Assembly: GCF_005887095.1 (NCBI RefSeq)
Contig: NZ_PNCI01000003.1
Span: 1-64,000, forward strand
Reading direction: 5' to 3'
Length of the DNA stretch: 64,000 nt
Source of the DNA: Pseudoalteromonas rubra
GTDB lineage: Bacteria; Pseudomonadota; Gammaproteobacteria; Enterobacterales; Alteromonadaceae
The position numbers were made by a program, and so were the translations under genes. Positions 44,701 to 54,600 of this stretch are shown here, one piece after another; positions within the stretch are counted from its first letter, which is position 1; every line of letters starts with the position of its first letter. The notes below the pieces were generated by a model. The model ran no database searches. It was not told the origin of the DNA and worked only from the letters and a program-made list of their open reading frames with translations.

Positions 44701-47700
44701 AGTAGCACTCGGATCAGCAGATCCCTGCTCAAATCAAACCGGTTTGTTGCATTGGCATGGGCCGCCTGCTCCCAACGCTGTTGCCGGGCTCGCTCACCCA
44801 GTTTAGTCAGGTCAAGGTGAGTGAGCGGTAAATCAAACCTGGCGCTTACTTGCTGAACGGGCTCTGCGTGTTGCGCCCCCTGAATAATCTGAGTGCGTAA
44901 CACTTCATGGCGTGAGATCAGGGCATTAAGCGCTTCACTGAACGCGCCTTTGTCGAGCGTTCCGCTGAATTTAAACCCGGCAGGCATATGATACTGAGTA
45001 CTCGACTCATGTAATTGCTCAATCAGCCAGAGTCGTTGCTGGGCAAAGGACAAAGGCAAAGCTTGCTGACGTGACACAGGCACAATCGCATGCACGGCTG
45101 CAATCGGTGTACAGTGTTCTAACGCCTGAGCCAGCGAGGCGATGGTGGGTGTTTTGAATAGTTGCGGTAGCGTGACATCGAGATTTTTTTGCTGCCGGAT
45201 CTGGCTAATAAGCTTGATGGCCAGCAGCGAATGCCCGCCCAAGTCAAAAAAGCTGTCTTCGAGATCCACATGCTCAGTGAGTAAAATATCACTGTAAAGC
45301 TGATACAAATAGGATTGCATGGGAGTCAGCGTCGTCAAATCCAGCGCCCTGCTGGTGCTGCTTTCTTGTTGCTGCGCCAATGCCATCAGCGCTTTACTGT
45401 CTACTTTGCCATTGGCTGTCAGGGGGATGGCTTCGACCCGATTAAATTGCCCCGGGATCATGTACGGAGGCAGGTATTGGGCAAGGTGGCTTCTCAATTG
45501 ACTGTCTGATGGCACTTTGCCATTAAGGTAAAGCACATGTGCCTGCAACAACGCCTGGGATTCATCGACGGTTACTGCGCAATCACGCACACCGTCCAGC
45601 TCTCTCAGATAATGGCAAATCGCATTCAGGTCTATTCGATAGCCACGCAACTTGACTTGCTCATCTGTGCGTCCACAGTATCTGAGGTATGCAAGCCTTC
45701 CCTGCTCGTCGCTTTGCCATCGCACCAGATCACCGCTTCGATAAAAACGCATCGGCTTTTTGTCCGTTATGCTGAGAGTGACAAACTTAGCCTGATTCAG
45801 TGCTGCCAGGTTGACATAACCCGGGCTGATAACTGGGCCGCCTATCAGTAACTCTCCGGGTACATTGTCAGGCACAGGCTGATCAAACTGGTCAACAACC
45901 AGCATAGCCACACCTTCATTAGGCAGGCCAATCGGCACATCCGCATAACATAGGGTAGTTTGCGGGTTCAGATCGGGGGTGAGCGAAAACACGCTACAAC
46001 CCACGGTTGCCTCGGTCGGGCCATATTCATTTACCCAGGTACAGGCTGGCAACTTGTTGCGTAATACAAGTAATAAATCGCTGTCCAGCGCTTCGCCGCC
46101 AATCACCAGAGTATGCGGCGCACTATTGCTGCCAAGCTCGTCCATCAAGGCCTGGATCGCACGTAGGTGTGCAGGTGTGAGCTTGAATAAGCGTGGCCTG
46201 ATAGAATTAAACAGGAGCTCACTGATGGCTGCCAACTGGTGTGGCCCCTGAGTCACTATCTCGACCTCGCCGCCACATAACAGTGGGGGAACAAGTGCGG
46301 TGATCGTGGCATCAAAAGCCAAAGGTGTGCTCACTACCGCCAGCGGCAGTGTTACATCCGCATCAAGGTAAGTATCCATCGCGTGTGATAAATACCCGTT
46401 CAGGTTGCCATGGGTGATCATGACGCCCTTTGGTCGTCCGGTAGAGCCCGACGTATAAATGATGTAGCACAAGCGTTCTGCATCAGAGGTTTCTGACTCA
46501 CCAAGCTCGTCATTACCCGGAACTGAGACCGGATAACCAGCAAAGTTGGACTCCACGTCAAATAAGTCATCCAGGAAAAGAAAATCAGTGCCGCTGTCTA
46601 TCAGCTTCTCGGTATCTTCACTGAGAGCCAGGATCATCACAATGTCGGCATCTTCAACAATGTAAGACAGAGATTTTTCTGGCGTATCATAATGCAAAGG
46701 CACATACACATGGCGCGCTTTGAGAATAGCCAGCACCGCAATGACCATGGCTGGGCCCGAAGGCAGCAGCAGTGCAATTCGACTTTGCTCATCAAATCCC
46801 ATTTCCAGCAAACAGTGAGCAAGCTGATTGGCACGCTGTTCCACTTCGAGATAACTGAATGCTTCACCGTTACAACGCAACGCAACGCTATGGGGTTGTA
46901 TTTCAGCAATGGCACTGAAATGATGATGCCAGCCAATATCGCTGCTGTGTTGTTCGCTGTCGGCCTCGCTATACGCCAGCAGTTGCTCAAGCAATTTGGC
47001 ATCGCATAAACTCATCTCACTGATGCGTCGCTGCGGCTCTTGCAGGCATGTCTGGAGCAAATGGGTATACTGACGCGCGAAAGACTCAATGCTGCGCTCC
47101 TGCCATAAAGCGCTATCGTAAAGCCATTCGACCACAATGTTATCGCCACTGTCGATCACAGATACTTCGAGATCCAGTTTTGCGCTGCGTACGCCGGTGT
47201 CGTTGACGGTGACATCCAGACCATCCAGCTTCAACGCCTCGTTAACCTGATTATTGACCCGGAAAACCACCTGAACCAAAGGATGGATCCCCAGACTACG
47301 CTCACTGTTCAGCGTCTCGACCAGTGCATCAAACGGAATATGCTGATGGTTCAGCGCATTTTGCAGAGTTTCATTACTTTGAGTTAATGCTTCAGTAAAG
47401 GTCAGCTCAGGTTCGATGCGATGGCGCAATACCAGTGTATTGATGAAGTTGCCTATCACAGCTTCCAGTTCACTGAATTCGCGCCCTGCAACCGGAGTAC
47501 CCAGCACCAAATCAGACTGCCCGGACAAACGGCTCATCCACAGTGCAAACACACACTCCAGTACGCCAAACAGAGTTTGCCCATTGCTCTTAACAAACTG
47601 GCGTAAGGTAGCGCCCAACTCCCTTGGTAGTTCGCAGCAGTAGAGCGCCCCGCCACTGATCACACGATTTTCTCTGGCATTATCCAGCGGTAATTCATGC

Positions 47701-50700
47701 ACCCGAGGCAAGTTGGCCAACTGACTTTGCCAGTAGTCAACGCTGGTTTGCCACTGCGGCTGAGAGACTAAATGACGCTGCCAGTGCACATAGTCAATGT
47801 AGCTATGGATCAGCGGGGTGCACGCAGGAGTGCGGTGTTCAACCGCTGCTCGATATGCTGCTTCTAATGCCCGGCACAACACACCTATTGACCAACCATC
47901 AGACACGATGTGATGCATGGTCACTATCAAAACAAAAAGCTGCTCATCAAGCTTTAGCAGCTGAGCGCGCAGCAGCAGATCCTGACTCAGATCGAATGCT
48001 GTGTGATAATCCTCAGCCAATAAGGAGCGCAGCGTATCAGCCTGCACCTCGTCATCAACATGACTTAAGTCCTGTTGTTTTAACGCAAAGTTAAGGCCGG
48101 AATTCAGATACTGGAACGGTTCATTCTGTGCGTTCTGACCATAATTAAAGCGCAGGATTGTGTGTTGCTGCACCACCTGTTCGAATGCCTGCGATAAGGC
48201 CTCAACATCTAACGCGCCTTTAATGGTAAACGCGCCTTGCAAATTATACTGCTTACTATGGCCCTGCATTTGATCGACAAACCAGATCCGCTGCTGTGCA
48301 AAAGACAAGGGATGCTCACCTGACTGATCAACCGACTCTAGTGTTTGACCGACCAGAATATCCTGATCCAACAGACATAGTTCCAGTTTTTCAACCGTCG
48401 GGTTAGCAAAAATAGCCTGTAACGACAGTACCCGGTCGAATCGGGCACGAATACAGTTGGCAAGACGCATGGCCAGCAAGGAATGACCCCCAATAGAGAA
48501 AAAGTCATCGTCAGCTGCAACCTGGGGCACACCCGTCAACTCCGCGAACAAAGTCGCCAGCTGTTGTTGTAATGCCGTACTCGGCGGCGTGTAGCTACGC
48601 TCATAGTTTAGCGGCCGGGCAGCTAACTGTTTACGGTCTACCTTTGCGTTACCCAGCACGGGCAATTGTGCCAGCGCCACGAAATGACTGGGTATCATGG
48701 CCTGAGGCAGGCGCGTTGATAAGGTATCTCGTAAAGTTGCCGCGGTGACTGGTGTCTCTTGATCCGCTGCGACAAAATAGGCAACCAGGGTATCAATACC
48801 GCTTTGCTTAATGGCGACAACAGCGGCCGCTTTAATGCTTGTCAGACCGGTCAGTTTCGCTTCAATTTCACTGATATCGATGCGATAACCTCGGATCTTG
48901 AGCTGGCTGTCCAGCCTGCCGAGATATTCCAGCGTGCCCTGATGGGTCAGACGAACACGATCGCCTGAGCGATAGAAGCGCTCAGCTCCTTTATTTTCGC
49001 TCTGGCAGCGTACGAAATATTGCTCTGTCAACTGTGGCGCGCGCAAATAACCATCGGCCAGCGAAGTGCCGCCAATATAGAGCTCACCCGGCATACCGAC
49101 CGGCACGGGTTGCGCCCGTTTATCCAGCACCTGTACGCTGACGTGTGCCAGCGGTTTACCAATGGGATAATGCTCAATGTCACTTGGTACCTGCTCCGAG
49201 ATGGTGTGTGTAGTCACCCCAATACAGGTTTCACTGGGACCGTAATGATTGATGATATGTGCTGACGGGTAATGCTCTTGTAAATCACTGACAAGAGAGA
49301 CATCCAGCGCTTCTCCGCCGAGCACCCACTGTTCAATGGCTGGCTGGTTCTCTTTCAGAGCGGCTATGTGCGGCAACAATTCACGGGCAAAAGAAGGCGT
49401 GATTTTTAACATATTAACCTGCTGCGCACTTAGCATTTCCACCAACTGCTGAGGGTCTGGCAGCGCCAGCTCTGTTGGCATCACCACGGTGCCCCCTTGC
49501 ATCAGAACCGGGTAAATGCCGGTCAGACAGAGATCGGTGGCAAGTCCAGTGACAACACCAGAGCGGGTATGCGATGAAAATTCGATACACTGAGAAATAG
49601 AATCACAGTAACTGGCCAGTGCACCATGGCTTATCGCCACCCCTTTTGGTTTGCCCGTCGAGCCTGAGGTAAAGATCACATAAGCCAGGTCACACGGACG
49701 GGTTTTATTTACTATACCCGCGTTGTTATTGTGCTGTACCAGCTCATCATAGCCCCGTACAAGGAATCCACATTCATCCAGTGTGGCTTTTGTATCTGCC
49801 TGAACTGCCTGTGCATCGACCACCACCAGGGTGTGACACCCTGCCAGCTGCATAATTTCGATCACCCGCTGAACCGGCGTTTCCAGGTCAATGGGCAGAT
49901 AGGCCGCCCCGGCACGCATCACGCCCAGCAAGGCCACCAGGCTGTTAACCTGTCGATTAACCAGTACAGCCACAATATCATCGCTCTGTATTGTGTCATC
50001 GAGCGCACTGGCCAGACTGGCACTGTGCTCATCCAGCTCAGCGTAACTTAAGGACTGAGTAGGGTCACTTGCCGACACCAACGCGGCGTGAGCAGGTCTC
50101 GATTGGGCATGAGCCAGAATTTGAGGTAACACCATAGGCGCAGCTCGGCGTGGCGGCTCTGTCGTCAGAAGCTGCTGAGCCAGTTTCACAGAGGGTAACT
50201 GAGCGTCTGACAGTGGCATGCTCTGGTCACCACTAAACGCCCGGAATAATGCCTGAAAGTCTTCGCCAATTTGCGCGATAAGTTCACCGGAAAATAACGC
50301 CACATTGTATTCAAGCTCTGCGACCATTGCCTTACCCTGAGTAGTCAGGGTGAGCGTCAGATCAAATTTTGCACTGTGATTTTTCAGCGTGAACAGTTCT
50401 GCTTCCAGTGAACCTGAACGCAATGACGTTGTGGGTACGGCGTTATAATTAAACAACACACTAAAAAGCTGTGAGGTGTCGGCAAGCTTAGCCAGCGCAT
50501 CCTGAGACACACTTTGGTTTTCCAGCGCCCGGGTCACTTGTGTCAGGGTATTGCGGGCAAGTTCACTGAATGACATCTCAGCGGTTATCTGCTGACGCAG
50601 TGGCAGAGTGTGAATAAAACAGCCGATCATGGATTCAAATTCACTGTGCTCCCGACCCAGCACCGGCACACCCACCGTAATGTCCTGTTGCTGACTATAG

Positions 50701-51653
50701 CGATAGAGCAACGCGTAAAACACACTCAGAAGCCCGGCAAACACAGTGATCCCCAGTTGCTGACAGCAACTTTCAAAACGCGGGAATTGCTCGTCGTTCA
50801 GTACAAACTGATGACTGTCCCCCTGAAAAGAGGGCTGAGCTTGTCTGGCAAAACTGGTTGGCAGAGCAAAAGGCGTGAACCCTTCCAACTGCTTTTGCCA
50901 ATATGCATGCTGTTGCTGGTAAGCTTCAGACTGTATAAAGCGTTTTTCCCAATGCACATAATCGAGATATTGTAGTGGTGCCGGTGCCGCCTGTTCCGTC
51001 GCTGTATTCTGTAATACATCAAGCAGCTCATTGACCAATAATTGCACCGACCAGCCGTCAGCTACCAGGTGGTGCAGCATCAGGTAAACCCACTGACCCC
51101 GGCTTTGTTCATCGCGACTGATCAGTGCCGCTCTCACGGGGAGCGCTTTTTGTAAGTCAAACCCTTGCTGCAGGTAGGGTTGCACATGCGCTTCAATTTT
51201 TGCTCGGGTCACAGGCTCAGCCACGCTCAGCGACATAACCTTAAGAGACAACTCAGCATTGACGCGTTGACACCCTCCCTGCTCTGTAGCAAAAAACTGA
51301 CTACGCAAAATGTCGTGGCGCACAAGCAAGGTATTTAATGCCGCTTCAAGCTGCGCTTTTGTTATCGGGTGCGACAGCTTAAGTAATCCAGCCATGGTGT
51401 AGGCCACTTCCCCACCATGGTACTGGTCAATCAGCCAAATCCCTTGCTGAGAAAATGACAGAGCGCCCTGCTTTTGATGGTTCGCCTGCATATAGTCAAT
51501 CAATGCCGGCTTATTTTCTTTGATCTTATTAAGCTGCGCCTCTGGCACAGTCGCAAGGTGGGTACGCAGTTTCAGGCGGCCTTCTTGCAGATAAACATAA
51601 ATACCCTGGCCATCCAACTCGGCCAATAGTGCTTCAATCGCTGAATTTTCCAT
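41754..51653 (-). CDS. NRPS 2: C-A(Asp)-T-C-A(Asn-like)-T-C-A(Asn-like)-T
   Basis: 3299 residues. TubC-type docking region 1-55 and three C-A-T modules with no E or terminal domain. Specificity residues read from the A4-A5 regions are D-L-T-K-V-G-H-I in the first, which is the textbook Asp code. The second and third are both D-A-T-K-V-G-E-V, close to Asn codes such as DLTKLGEV. All three C domains have HHxxxDG (HHLVADG, HHIVSDG, HHIASDG) and all T domains GGHSL. The two Asn-like A domains share long stretches (LAFDATxTA, NEYGPTEATVG), which suggests duplication. The ATG lies two bases after the NRPS 1 stop. The Asp residue is the probable target of the SyrP-like oxygenase. Confidence 0.96.
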   Translation of the reverse strand: MENSAIEALLAELDGQGIYVYLQEGRLKLRTHLATVPEAQLNKIKENKPALIDYMQANHQKQGALSFSQQGIWLIDQYHGGEVAYTMAGLLKLSHPITKAQLEAALNTLLVRHDILRSQFFATEQGGCQRVNAELSLKVMSLSVAEPVTRAKIEAHVQPYLQQGFDLQKALPVRAALISRDEQSRGQWVYLMLHHLVADGWSVQLLVNELLDVLQNTATEQAAPAPLQYLDYVHWEKRFIQSEAYQQQHAYWQKQLEGFTPFALPTSFARQAQPSFQGDSHQFVLNDEQFPRFESCCQQLGITVFAGLLSVFYALLYRYSQQQDITVGVPVLGREHSEFESMIGCFIHTLPLRQQITAEMSFSELARNTLTQVTRALENQSVSQDALAKLADTSQLFSVLFNYNAVPTTSLRSGSLEAELFTLKNHSAKFDLTLTLTTQGKAMVAELEYNVALFSGELIAQIGEDFQALFRAFSGDQSMPLSDAQLPSVKLAQQLLTTEPPRRAAPMVLPQILAHAQSRPAHAALVSASDPTQSLSYAELDEHSASLASALDDTIQSDDIVAVLVNRQVNSLVALLGVMRAGAAYLPIDLETPVQRVIEIMQLAGCHTLVVVDAQAVQADTKATLDECGFLVRGYDELVQHNNNAGIVNKTRPCDLAYVIFTSGSTGKPKGVAISHGALASYCDSISQCIEFSSHTRSGVVTGLATDLCLTGIYPVLMQGGTVVMPTELALPDPQQLVEMLSAQQVNMLKITPSFARELLPHIAALKENQPAIEQWVLGGEALDVSLVSDLQEHYPSAHIINHYGPSETCIGVTTHTISEQVPSDIEHYPIGKPLAHVSVQVLDKRAQPVPVGMPGELYIGGTSLADGYLRAPQLTEQYFVRCQSENKGAERFYRSGDRVRLTHQGTLEYLGRLDSQLKIRGYRIDISEIEAKLTGLTSIKAAAVVAIKQSGIDTLVAYFVAADQETPVTAATLRDTLSTRLPQAMIPSHFVALAQLPVLGNAKVDRKQLAARPLNYERSYTPPSTALQQQLATLFAELTGVPQVAADDDFFSIGGHSLLAMRLANCIRARFDRVLSLQAIFANPTVEKLELCLLDQDILVGQTLESVDQSGEHPLSFAQQRIWFVDQMQGHSKQYNLQGAFTIKGALDVEALSQAFEQVVQQHTILRFNYGQNAQNEPFQYLNSGLNFALKQQDLSHVDDEVQADTLRSLLAEDYHTAFDLSQDLLLRAQLLKLDEQLFVLIVTMHHIVSDGWSIGVLCRALEAAYRAAVEHRTPACTPLIHSYIDYVHWQRHLVSQPQWQTSVDYWQSQLANLPRVHELPLDNARENRVISGGALYCCELPRELGATLRQFVKSNGQTLFGVLECVFALWMSRLSGQSDLVLGTPVAGREFSELEAVIGNFINTLVLRHRIEPELTFTEALTQSNETLQNALNHQHIPFDALVETLNSERSLGIHPLVQVVFRVNNQVNEALKLDGLDVTVNDTGVRSAKLDLEVSVIDSGDNIVVEWLYDSALWQERSIESFARQYTHLLQTCLQEPQRRISEMSLCDAKLLEQLLAYSEADSEQHSSDIGWHHHFSAIAEIQPHSVALRCNGEAFSYLEVEQRANQLAHCLLEMGFDEQSRIALLLPSGPAMVIAVLAILKARHVYVPLHYDTPEKSLSYIVEDADIVMILALSEDTEKLIDSGTDFLFLDDLFDVESNFAGYPVSVPGNDELGESETSDAERLCYIIYTSGSTGRPKGVMITHGNLNGYLSHAMDTYLDADVTLPLAVVSTPLAFDATITALVPPLLCGGEVEIVTQGPHQLAAISELLFNSIRPRLFKLTPAHLRAIQALMDELGSNSAPHTLVIGGEALDSDLLLVLRNKLPACTWVNEYGPTEATVGCSVFSLTPDLNPQTTLCYADVPIGLPNEGVAMLVVDQFDQPVPDNVPGELLIGGPVISPGYVNLAALNQAKFVTLSITDKKPMRFYRSGDLVRWQSDEQGRLAYLRYCGRTDEQVKLRGYRIDLNAICHYLRELDGVRDCAVTVDESQALLQAHVLYLNGKVPSDSQLRSHLAQYLPPYMIPGQFNRVEAIPLTANGKVDSKALMALAQQQESSTSRALDLTTLTPMQSYLYQLYSDILLTEHVDLEDSFFDLGGHSLLAIKLISQIRQQKNLDVTLPQLFKTPTIASLAQALEHCTPIAAVHAIVPVSRQQALPLSFAQQRLWLIEQLHESSTQYHMPAGFKFSGTLDKGAFSEALNALISRHEVLRTQIIQGAQHAEPVQQVSARFDLPLTHLDLTKLGERARQQRWEQAAHANATNRFDLSRDLLIRVLLVECAQDDYRVHFNMHHIASDGWSMAILVREFIAFYRHFAKEAQYQLPAELTQPLPVQYGDFAYWQRNTWTKHANQDAVQYWLTALDGHPPLHQLPLDYPRPAMAQLSGQRHTQRLSAALTRAIHEHCKSQGVTLFMWLNTMFSLLVLRYSQTDDVVIGSPVAGREHNEVANLIGFFVNTLVIRTRTQPGQSFNQLLAQQKQVILDAFKHQALPFEQLVEALKPERNLGHQPIFQILFALQNNETTDLVLPQLHIEVEAPAEPMMKFDLEVNAIEKGDGIELEWNYCSALFKPATVAALAESFEILISAILKAPEHKVRCLPVMTQQAQHQLVNMRGPVTAVPAQCIHSQISAKAHLADSQLAVRDADSCMLSYAALEQKAGALASYLLEQGVKPGMRIALCLNAGCDQVVAMLAAFKVRSAYVPVDPTLPASRAQFIIRDSGASWLLTHSKLMTQLKPIIDAATQPPLSVLEIDQPNNWLPKQTREQFPRSEHSDLAYVIYTSGTTGQPKGVAITHANLALYLEHARHDYFNDTISFSVVSTPLAFDATVTAIWPALLQGVCIDMLADDERMLKELANRLCQEIAGVFKVTPAHLQGVVSVLKQCALAEDRSFNGAHQVVVGGEALPVSLVAQLSERLPNVEWINEYGPTEATVGTSTFRCDKRQIAALNTQSHSQVPIGQPIANTHLLVLDEQMQPVPAGVTGELYIGGNNLAQGYLNRTELSDEKFVWLPFGAKQSEQRFYRSGDLVRWSINDDGTPGALVFCHRADSQIKLRGYRIEPQEIAHQLQQLPGIEQAVVLLNEAGDNLEAYLLSELAERTEMPALAEPALASEWSAHLSQSLPAYMLPYRYVLTETLPLTANGKVDVHALYALGAQCASSANNVVAPRNDMELTLVEILASVLNVETLGIEDNFFSLGGHSLLATQCIGLIESQLGVSMSVRILFERPTVAALAQWIEIHQAMAQQAQDDNENDTSEEMFL

Positions 51654-51655
51654 AC

Positions 51656-54600
51656 TTACAAGTCCATCTCCGTCATGGATTGATCATCAAATGCCACGCT
51701 GATATCACGACCGCTGACAATGTTACTAAGGCGCGCAACGCCATCAGGTGCAGCCGGTGCGCCTGAACTGACCAGGTCTTCAATCCGCACAGCAAGTTGC
51801 ACAACACTGGGGTTATCAAAGATGTCGCCGACCGTGGCCCTGATAGCAAAGTGTTGATTCAGCCTTGATATCAATTGCATAGCCAACACTGAGTTACCGC
51901 CACATTCGAAGAAATTGTGATGGGTTCCCAGTTGCTCTGAATTTAATAACTCGTGATAAATGGCCAGGAGCTTCCCTTCTACCGGGTTGGCAGGTTCGCA
52001 CAACTCTGTCTGTGCCTGGTGATTGTTATCCGGCACCACCAGCACATTGCGATCAAGCTTGCCATTGGCTGTTGTTGGCCACTCTCCAAGCCAGCACAGG
52101 TATTCAGGTAACATATAAGCTGGCAGCTGATTTGCCAGAGCGCTTCGCAATGTGCTGATAGTCCAGTGCTGCGCCAGTTCGCCCTGCTCAATGCAGTAGG
52201 CGCACAATGCGGTTTGATTCTGGCCAGTTGTTTTGATGAATACCCGAACATCTGCACCTCCCAGCACGTTGCGTAGCTGCGCTTCAATTTCACCCAGCTC
52301 AATCCGGTGGCCATGCAGCTTCACCTGATGGTCAAGTCGACCATCAAGTTCAAAGCGGCCATCGGCCAGCCTGCGTGCCCGATCCCCAGTGCGATATAGT
52401 CGTTCAGTGTGGTGTTCATCAAACTGGTGGACAACAAAACGGGCTTGTGTGAGCTCAGGTCTTGCCAGATAGCCATTAGCCAGGCCAGCTCCCCCGATCC
52501 ACAGCTCTCCCCAAACACCCACCGGCTGCACCGCAGCATTGTATGTTGCATTTTCGGGCAGCACATACAGGCTGGTATTGGCTACCGGCTGGCCTATGGT
52601 AATGTCTTCAGGGTGGAAGATTTGCCCGGTTGCTGACCAGATAGTGGTTTCAGTAGGCCCGTACATATTCCACAGCGCTTTTGCCTGACTGAGTAACTGA
52701 GCAGCAAGTACCGAACTTAAAGGTTCTCCTCCACTCCACACAGTTAAGCCCGCCGCAAAATTGGGACATGTCGACAACAATAATTGCCATAAGGTCGGGG
52801 TAGCCTGCATCACAGTAACCGGGTGTTGCTCAATCAGATCAGCCAGCGCATTCGGATCACTACAGGCCTGCTCGCTGGCCAGCAATACAGTGCCGCCAAC
52901 CATAAGTGGACCAAACAGCTCCAGCAAGGCTATGTCAAAGGCGATGGTGGTGACACTCAGCAAACAGTCTGACTGATCTAACCCGGGCTGGCGGGCCATT
53001 GTGTGTAACAGGTTTGCCAGCGCACCGTGGCTTATCTCTACCCCTTTTGGCTTCCCTGTGGAGCCCGAGGTATAAATCACATACGCACGCTGCTGTGGCG
53101 TAATTACCTGAGCATCAAAGTCACTGGCGCACTGTGCAATCTCAGCTTGACTGACATCTAAATCAACAATGTCTATGTCCGTATGCGCAATGGCAAGGGC
53201 AGCCTCACTCATTGCATCACACAGCAAACAACTTGCCTGACTGTCGCTCAGCATCTCTTTTAATCTGGCCTGAGGGAAAGCCAGATCCAGCGGCAGGAAG
53301 GCTGCACCGGTTTTCAATACAGCTAATAAGGCAACCAGCAGCTCAGTGCGCCGCGGCAACGCAATGGCCACCAGAGAATCGGCACCAACTCCTCTGCCAG
53401 ATAAATAGTTTGCCAGTTGATTAACGTGCTCTTGCAGTTGCTCATAGCACAGTGCTTGTTCTGCGCAGATGAGTGCGGTGTTTTGTGGCAGCTGAGTCGC
53501 CCGTGCCGACAATGCTTCCAACAGCAGTGGCTGTCCGAGCGTCTCTGAAATAGGTGTGACTAGCTGCGCATGCATCTGGCTATCCAGCAGACTCACCTTG
53601 TCGCAGTCCTGCCTGGCTTGCAGGTCCACAAATAAGCGCACCAGCAACTGGGCGTAATGCGCCATCATATCGTTGTCATAGCGCGCACTCAGATACTCCA
53701 GCTCCAGAGTCCACTGGCCATTGATACACAATAAGTTGCAGCTTAATTCATACTGACCATACCGGGTGTCCGTTGTACAATTCGATACCGTCAGTCCGTC
53801 AAATTCGGGAAGCTTTTGCACTTTATCCAGATTGAACAAAGTCTCTGGCAAGGACACGGCCTCATGGGTCAGCTCGCTGTATGGCAGGTGCTGATGCTCA
53901 AAGGCTTCAAGCAGGCTGTTTTGCAGTTGCTTAACCAAGGCAGCAACAGTAAGGGGACCCGAGAAATCAGCCACCACAGGTAAAATGTTGGTGCAGTAGC
54001 CCGGTAAATGCTGATCAAGACAGTCCGGATCATACGCATCACTGAGTAACTGACGATCAGACACTGGAATACCTACTGCAATATGTTGCTGGCCCGTCAA
54101 CTTATGTAACCAGAGCGCATAAATTGCCAGTAAGGTCGCAAACTGACCACAGCCCTGAGCTTTGCTCAGCGCCGCTATATTCGGCAGCTCGCCAAGCTCC
54201 AATACCTGCTTTTCAACCGTAAAACTTTCCTGTTTGCCTGCTCCCGGACGGGTTGGCAACGCCAGCGCCTCGCACTGTGCCAGTCGCTCAAGCCAGTAGC
54301 TTTTATCCTGCTGATATCGAGTGCTGCTGAGGTACTTTGCCACGCCTTCAACATAGTTACTGAAATGAACGGTGGCTGGCGCAGTTAAGTCACCGCCAAT
54401 ACAAGTATAATTTTCCGCGATACGACTCATCATTTGTTGCAGACTGAGTCCGTCATACAAAACATGGTGCGCCGTAATACTAAGCACATGTGCCTGCGGG
54501 CCGTCTTGCAGCAAATCAAAGCGACAAAGTGGCTCACTACCAAACTCAAACGTACGGTAGCGCACATCGGCTAACCTGGCCTGCAATGACTGTTCTGTAT